From Caldifarciminota bacterium (GTDB taxonomy: Bacteria > Hydrothermota > Hydrothermia > UBA1063 > CAJXJZ01), in NCBI GenBank assembly GCA_027038175.1, contig JALVYB010000060.1:1-64000 (forward strand): DNA of 64,000 nucleotides, read 5' to 3'. Below the pieces are notes generated by a model that was not told the origin of the DNA, made no database searches, and saw nothing but the letters and a program-made list of their open reading frames with translations. Positions 61,738-64,000 of this stretch are shown here, piece after piece. Numbering within the stretch: the stretch's first letter is position 1; each line of letters opens with the position of its first letter. The translations under genes were made by a program, and so were the position numbers.

Positions 61738-63300
61738 ATGGCAAAACTATTTGAATACCAGTCAAAAGAAATACTGAAAAAATACGGGATAAAAATACCC
61801 GATGGTGGCATTGCAAAGACTGCCGATGAAGCAGTCAGGATAGCAGATGAAATCGGTTACCCTGTGGTAATAAAGGTTCAGATATGGGAAACAGGCAGAA
61901 AGGGAAAGGGCGGTATCGCATTCTGTGAAGATGCCGAATGTGTCCGTGAGAACGCTGAAAAATTCCTTGGAATGAAGTGGGGACAGTTTACTGTTGATAC
62001 AGTTCTTATAGAAAAACGCCTTCCCATAAAAGCAGAATACTTTGCCGGATTCATTATTGATGACTCAACTGCTCAACCTGTACTTATCTTTTCAAGCATA
62101 GGCGGGTCTGGTATAGAGGAAATAGCAAAAGAGCATCCTGATAAGGTTGCCAAGATGCATATTGATTACGGTAGAGGACTCTATTCTTACCAGGCAAGGG
62201 AGGTGGCAAGAAAGGCTGGAATAAGAGGGAAAATACTAAACAAAATAGGCACAACACTGGCAAAACTTTACAAAGCCATGAGAGAATACGATGCAAGAAG
62301 TCTTGAAACAAACCCCCTGGCACTTACAGAGGATGGAGAAATAGTTGCACTTGACGCCCATATAGTTATTGACGACTACGGTGTTTACAGACATCCAGAC
62401 CTTGGTATAGAAATAGCCAGAGAATTTCCAAGACCTGCCACAGAGCTTGAAAAAATTGCGTGGAATGTTGAAAAGAACGATTACAGGGGAACATTCTACT
62501 TCATACAGATGGTAACCGATGTGCCACCTGATGGAAAACATATTGCCTTCCACGGTGCAGGTGGTGGTGGTTCAATGATGAGTATGGATGCTGTATTAAA
62601 CGCTGGCTTTAAAATAGCAAATTTCACAGATACAAGCGGAAATCCTCCAGCCTCAAAGGTATATAGAGCAGCCAAGATTATTCTCTCACAGCCAAATGTG
62701 GTTGGCTATTTTGCATCAGGTTCAGGAGTGGCATCACAGGAACAGTTCCATTCAGCAAGAGGATTTGTAAAGGCGTTTTTAGAAGATGAAGTTGACATTC
62801 CTGCTGTTTTAAGACTCGGTGGAAACTATGAGGAAGTGGCTATAGAGATTCTACACACTTATCTAAAAGACCTTCCTGTTAAGGTAGAGGGCTATGGCAA
62901 AGATGACTCACCTGATTTCTGTGCGGAGAGACTTAAAAAACTTGTCGAAGAGAACGGTGGAAAACTCCATAAAGTAAAGCCTCACAAAGAATTTGAACCA
63001 AAGGGCACTGAATACAAAATAGAAACAATGACAGGTGCCATTTACATTGACCATGAAGTATGCGAGAAGTGTGATGAAAAACCCTGTGTCGAAGCATGCC
63101 AGTATGATGTTATTGAGTTAAAGGATGGAAAACCTGTTCTGAAAATTGACCCTGAAGAGGCACGCAAAGGTAAATGCACAGAGTGTCTTGCCTGCGAGAT
63201 TGCCTGCCGTTTCCACGGAAAAGGCGCACTTCATATACACCTTCCAATTCCAGGACTAAAAGAGTATAGAGACAAAATCATAAAAGAGCAGGGGGTGTAA
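61738..63300 (+). CDS. succinyl-CoA-ligase-like beta subunit fused to a two-cluster ferredoxin
   Basis: A 520-residue protein whose first 400 residues form an ATP-grasp SucC-type subunit (LFEYQSKEILKKYGI, IKVQIWETGRKGKGGI, GGSGIEEIAKEHPDKV, ETNPLALTEDGEIVALDA, GAGGGGSMMSMDAV). A C-terminal ferredoxin domain follows with two complete [4Fe-4S] sites: CX2CX4CX3C (442, 445, 450, 454) and CX2CX2CX3C (480, 483, 486, 490). Ordinary SucC is about 390 residues and lacks it. The next gene encodes the alpha subunit. The acid substrate may be succinate, citrate or another; the redox domain hints at coupling to a ferredoxin-linked oxidoreductase. Confidence 0.88.
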   Translation: MAKLFEYQSKEILKKYGIKIPDGGIAKTADEAVRIADEIGYPVVIKVQIWETGRKGKGGIAFCEDAECVRENAEKFLGMKWGQFTVDTVLIEKRLPIKAEYFAGFIIDDSTAQPVLIFSSIGGSGIEEIAKEHPDKVAKMHIDYGRGLYSYQAREVARKAGIRGKILNKIGTTLAKLYKAMREYDARSLETNPLALTEDGEIVALDAHIVIDDYGVYRHPDLGIEIAREFPRPATELEKIAWNVEKNDYRGTFYFIQMVTDVPPDGKHIAFHGAGGGGSMMSMDAVLNAGFKIANFTDTSGNPPASKVYRAAKIILSQPNVVGYFASGSGVASQEQFHSARGFVKAFLEDEVDIPAVLRLGGNYEEVAIEILHTYLKDLPVKVEGYGKDDSPDFCAERLKKLVEENGGKLHKVKPHKEFEPKGTEYKIETMTGAIYIDHEVCEKCDEKPCVEACQYDVIELKDGKPVLKIDPEEARKGKCTECLACEIACRFHGKGALHIHLPIPGLKEYRDKIIKEQGV

Positions 63301-63301
63301 A

Positions 63302-64000
63302 ATGGCTATTTTAATAGATGAAAATACAAGAGTTCTTGTACAGGGCATTACAGGAAGAGAGGGAAGAACAAGAACCCGCCTTATGAAGGAATACGGCACC
63401 AACGTAGTGGCGGGAGTTACTCCAGGTAAGGGTGGTCAGGAAGTAGAGGGCATTCCCGTATATGACACAGTGTTTGAAGCATGGGAAAAGCACGGACCAA
63501 TAGATGCATCTGCGATTTTTGTTCCTGCACCGCTTGTAAAGGAAGCAGCCCTTGAGGCAATTGAAGCAGGTGTTAAACTGCTTCTTTTAGTACCGGACAG
63601 GGTTCCCATTCATGATGTGCTGGAGATTTACGATTATGCAAAGAAAAAGGGAGCAAGATTTATAGGACCCAATACACTGGGTATACTGAGCCCGGGTAAG
63701 GCTGTTATGGGTATGATTGGTGGTAGAGCAAAATCAGCAAGGGAATGGTTTAAACCGGGTCCTGTGGGTGTTACATCAAGGAGTGGTGGAATAACAAGTG
63801 CTATATCCTATTACATTTCAAAAGCAGGACTCGGACAATCCACAATTGTTCATGTTGGTGGAGACGCAGTTGTGGGACTACCCCACCCTGAGATTGTGAA
63901 ACTCTTTGAAAAAGACCCCCAAACAGAAGTAATTGTAATGTTTGGAGAAATTGGCACATCACAGGAAGAAAGGGTCGCAGAACTCATTAAAAATAAAGAA
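63302..64000 (+). CDS. sucD: succinyl-CoA-ligase-like alpha subunit, 3' end missing
   Basis: A 233-codon open frame runs past the window edge. It starts MAILIDENTRVLVQGITGREG, the CoA-binding Rossmann domain of SucD, followed by GGQEVEGIPVYDTV, ASAIFVPAPLVKEA, FIGPNTLGILSPG and GPVGVTSRSGG. The phosphohistidine region (GHAGA in the family) lies beyond the window. GGGGGTG precedes the ATG, which is two bases after the stop of the fused beta subunit, so the two are surely co-expressed. Confidence 0.9.
   Translation, partial: MAILIDENTRVLVQGITGREGRTRTRLMKEYGTNVVAGVTPGKGGQEVEGIPVYDTVFEAWEKHGPIDASAIFVPAPLVKEAALEAIEAGVKLLLLVPDRVPIHDVLEIYDYAKKKGARFIGPNTLGILSPGKAVMGMIGGRAKSAREWFKPGPVGVTSRSGGITSAISYYISKAGLGQSTIVHVGGDAVVGLPHPEIVKLFEKDPQTEVIVMFGEIGTSQEERVAELIKNKE

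Overview
The window carries 55 protein-coding genes (two cut by its ends) and three tRNA genes, about 40% G+C, densely packed and almost all on the + strand. No gene-free gap exceeds about 220 bases. The organism is a diderm, probably anaerobic and probably thermophilic bacterium. A CMP-Kdo synthetase (kdsB) implies lipopolysaccharide. MurE carries the DNPR motif expected for meso-diaminopimelate peptidoglycan. Several large secreted proteins end in a type A sorting-like domain of the sort used by type IX secretion. Proteins are rich in Lys, Glu and Ile, and tRNA stems are nearly all G-C. This fits an uncultured FCB/WOR-3/Hydrothermae-type lineage, but I cannot prove the phylum from sequence alone.

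Layout. 1-2160: start of a secreted-protein gene behind a sigma-54-like promoter, and the sigma-54 activator gene itself. 2234-4355: gcvT, a DUF3467 gene and truA. 4380-19464: a complete division and cell wall (dcw) cluster, mraZ-rsmH-ftsL-ftsI-murE-murF-mraY-murD-ftsW-murG-murC-murB-ftsA-ftsZ, lacking ftsQ and ddl. Its promoter carries three DnaA-like boxes and a textbook triple MraZ operator. A radical SAM gene with no canonical start codon follows in the frame of ftsZ. 21098-27584: three paralogous amidohydrolases (the first catalytically dead), a secreted M14 carboxypeptidase and RNase HIII. 27596-28774: pgk on the minus strand. 28910-32164: a giant secreted ankyrin protein. 32249-37881: glycosyltransferase, tRNA-Asp, a small outer-membrane-like protein, kdsB, a PilT-like protein without nucleotide-binding motifs, threonine synthase and an unknown gene. 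37878-38319 (minus): DUF4321 gene, tRNA-Leu and tRNA-Cys.

38535-42142 is the most novel-looking locus: two homologous secreted subunit-like proteins, a PapD-like periplasmic chaperone and an outer-membrane barrel with SdrD/Cna-B-like domains. The intergenic hairpin looks like a terminator and also contains the ribosome binding site and start codon of the second gene. I read it as a candidate chaperone-usher-like surface fibre system. 42212-45138 encodes thiC, thi4 and lipA. 45174-58368 is mostly secretome: a two-HKD phospholipase D-like protein, a degenerate 5'-nucleotidase-like protein, a coiled-coil protein, a subtilase, an FG-GAP-like protein, the CCA enzyme and a large adhesin. 58428-60355 is surface polysaccharide synthesis. 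60339-64000 holds a YjbQ-family gene, nadA, and a succinyl-CoA-ligase-like pair whose beta subunit carries a C-terminal two-cluster ferredoxin domain.

Themes: repeated pseudoenzymes (GGDEF, amidohydrolase, PilT-like, 5'-nucleotidase-like), tight translational coupling by overlapping start and stop codons, and protein genes placed only 11-13 bases after a tRNA.
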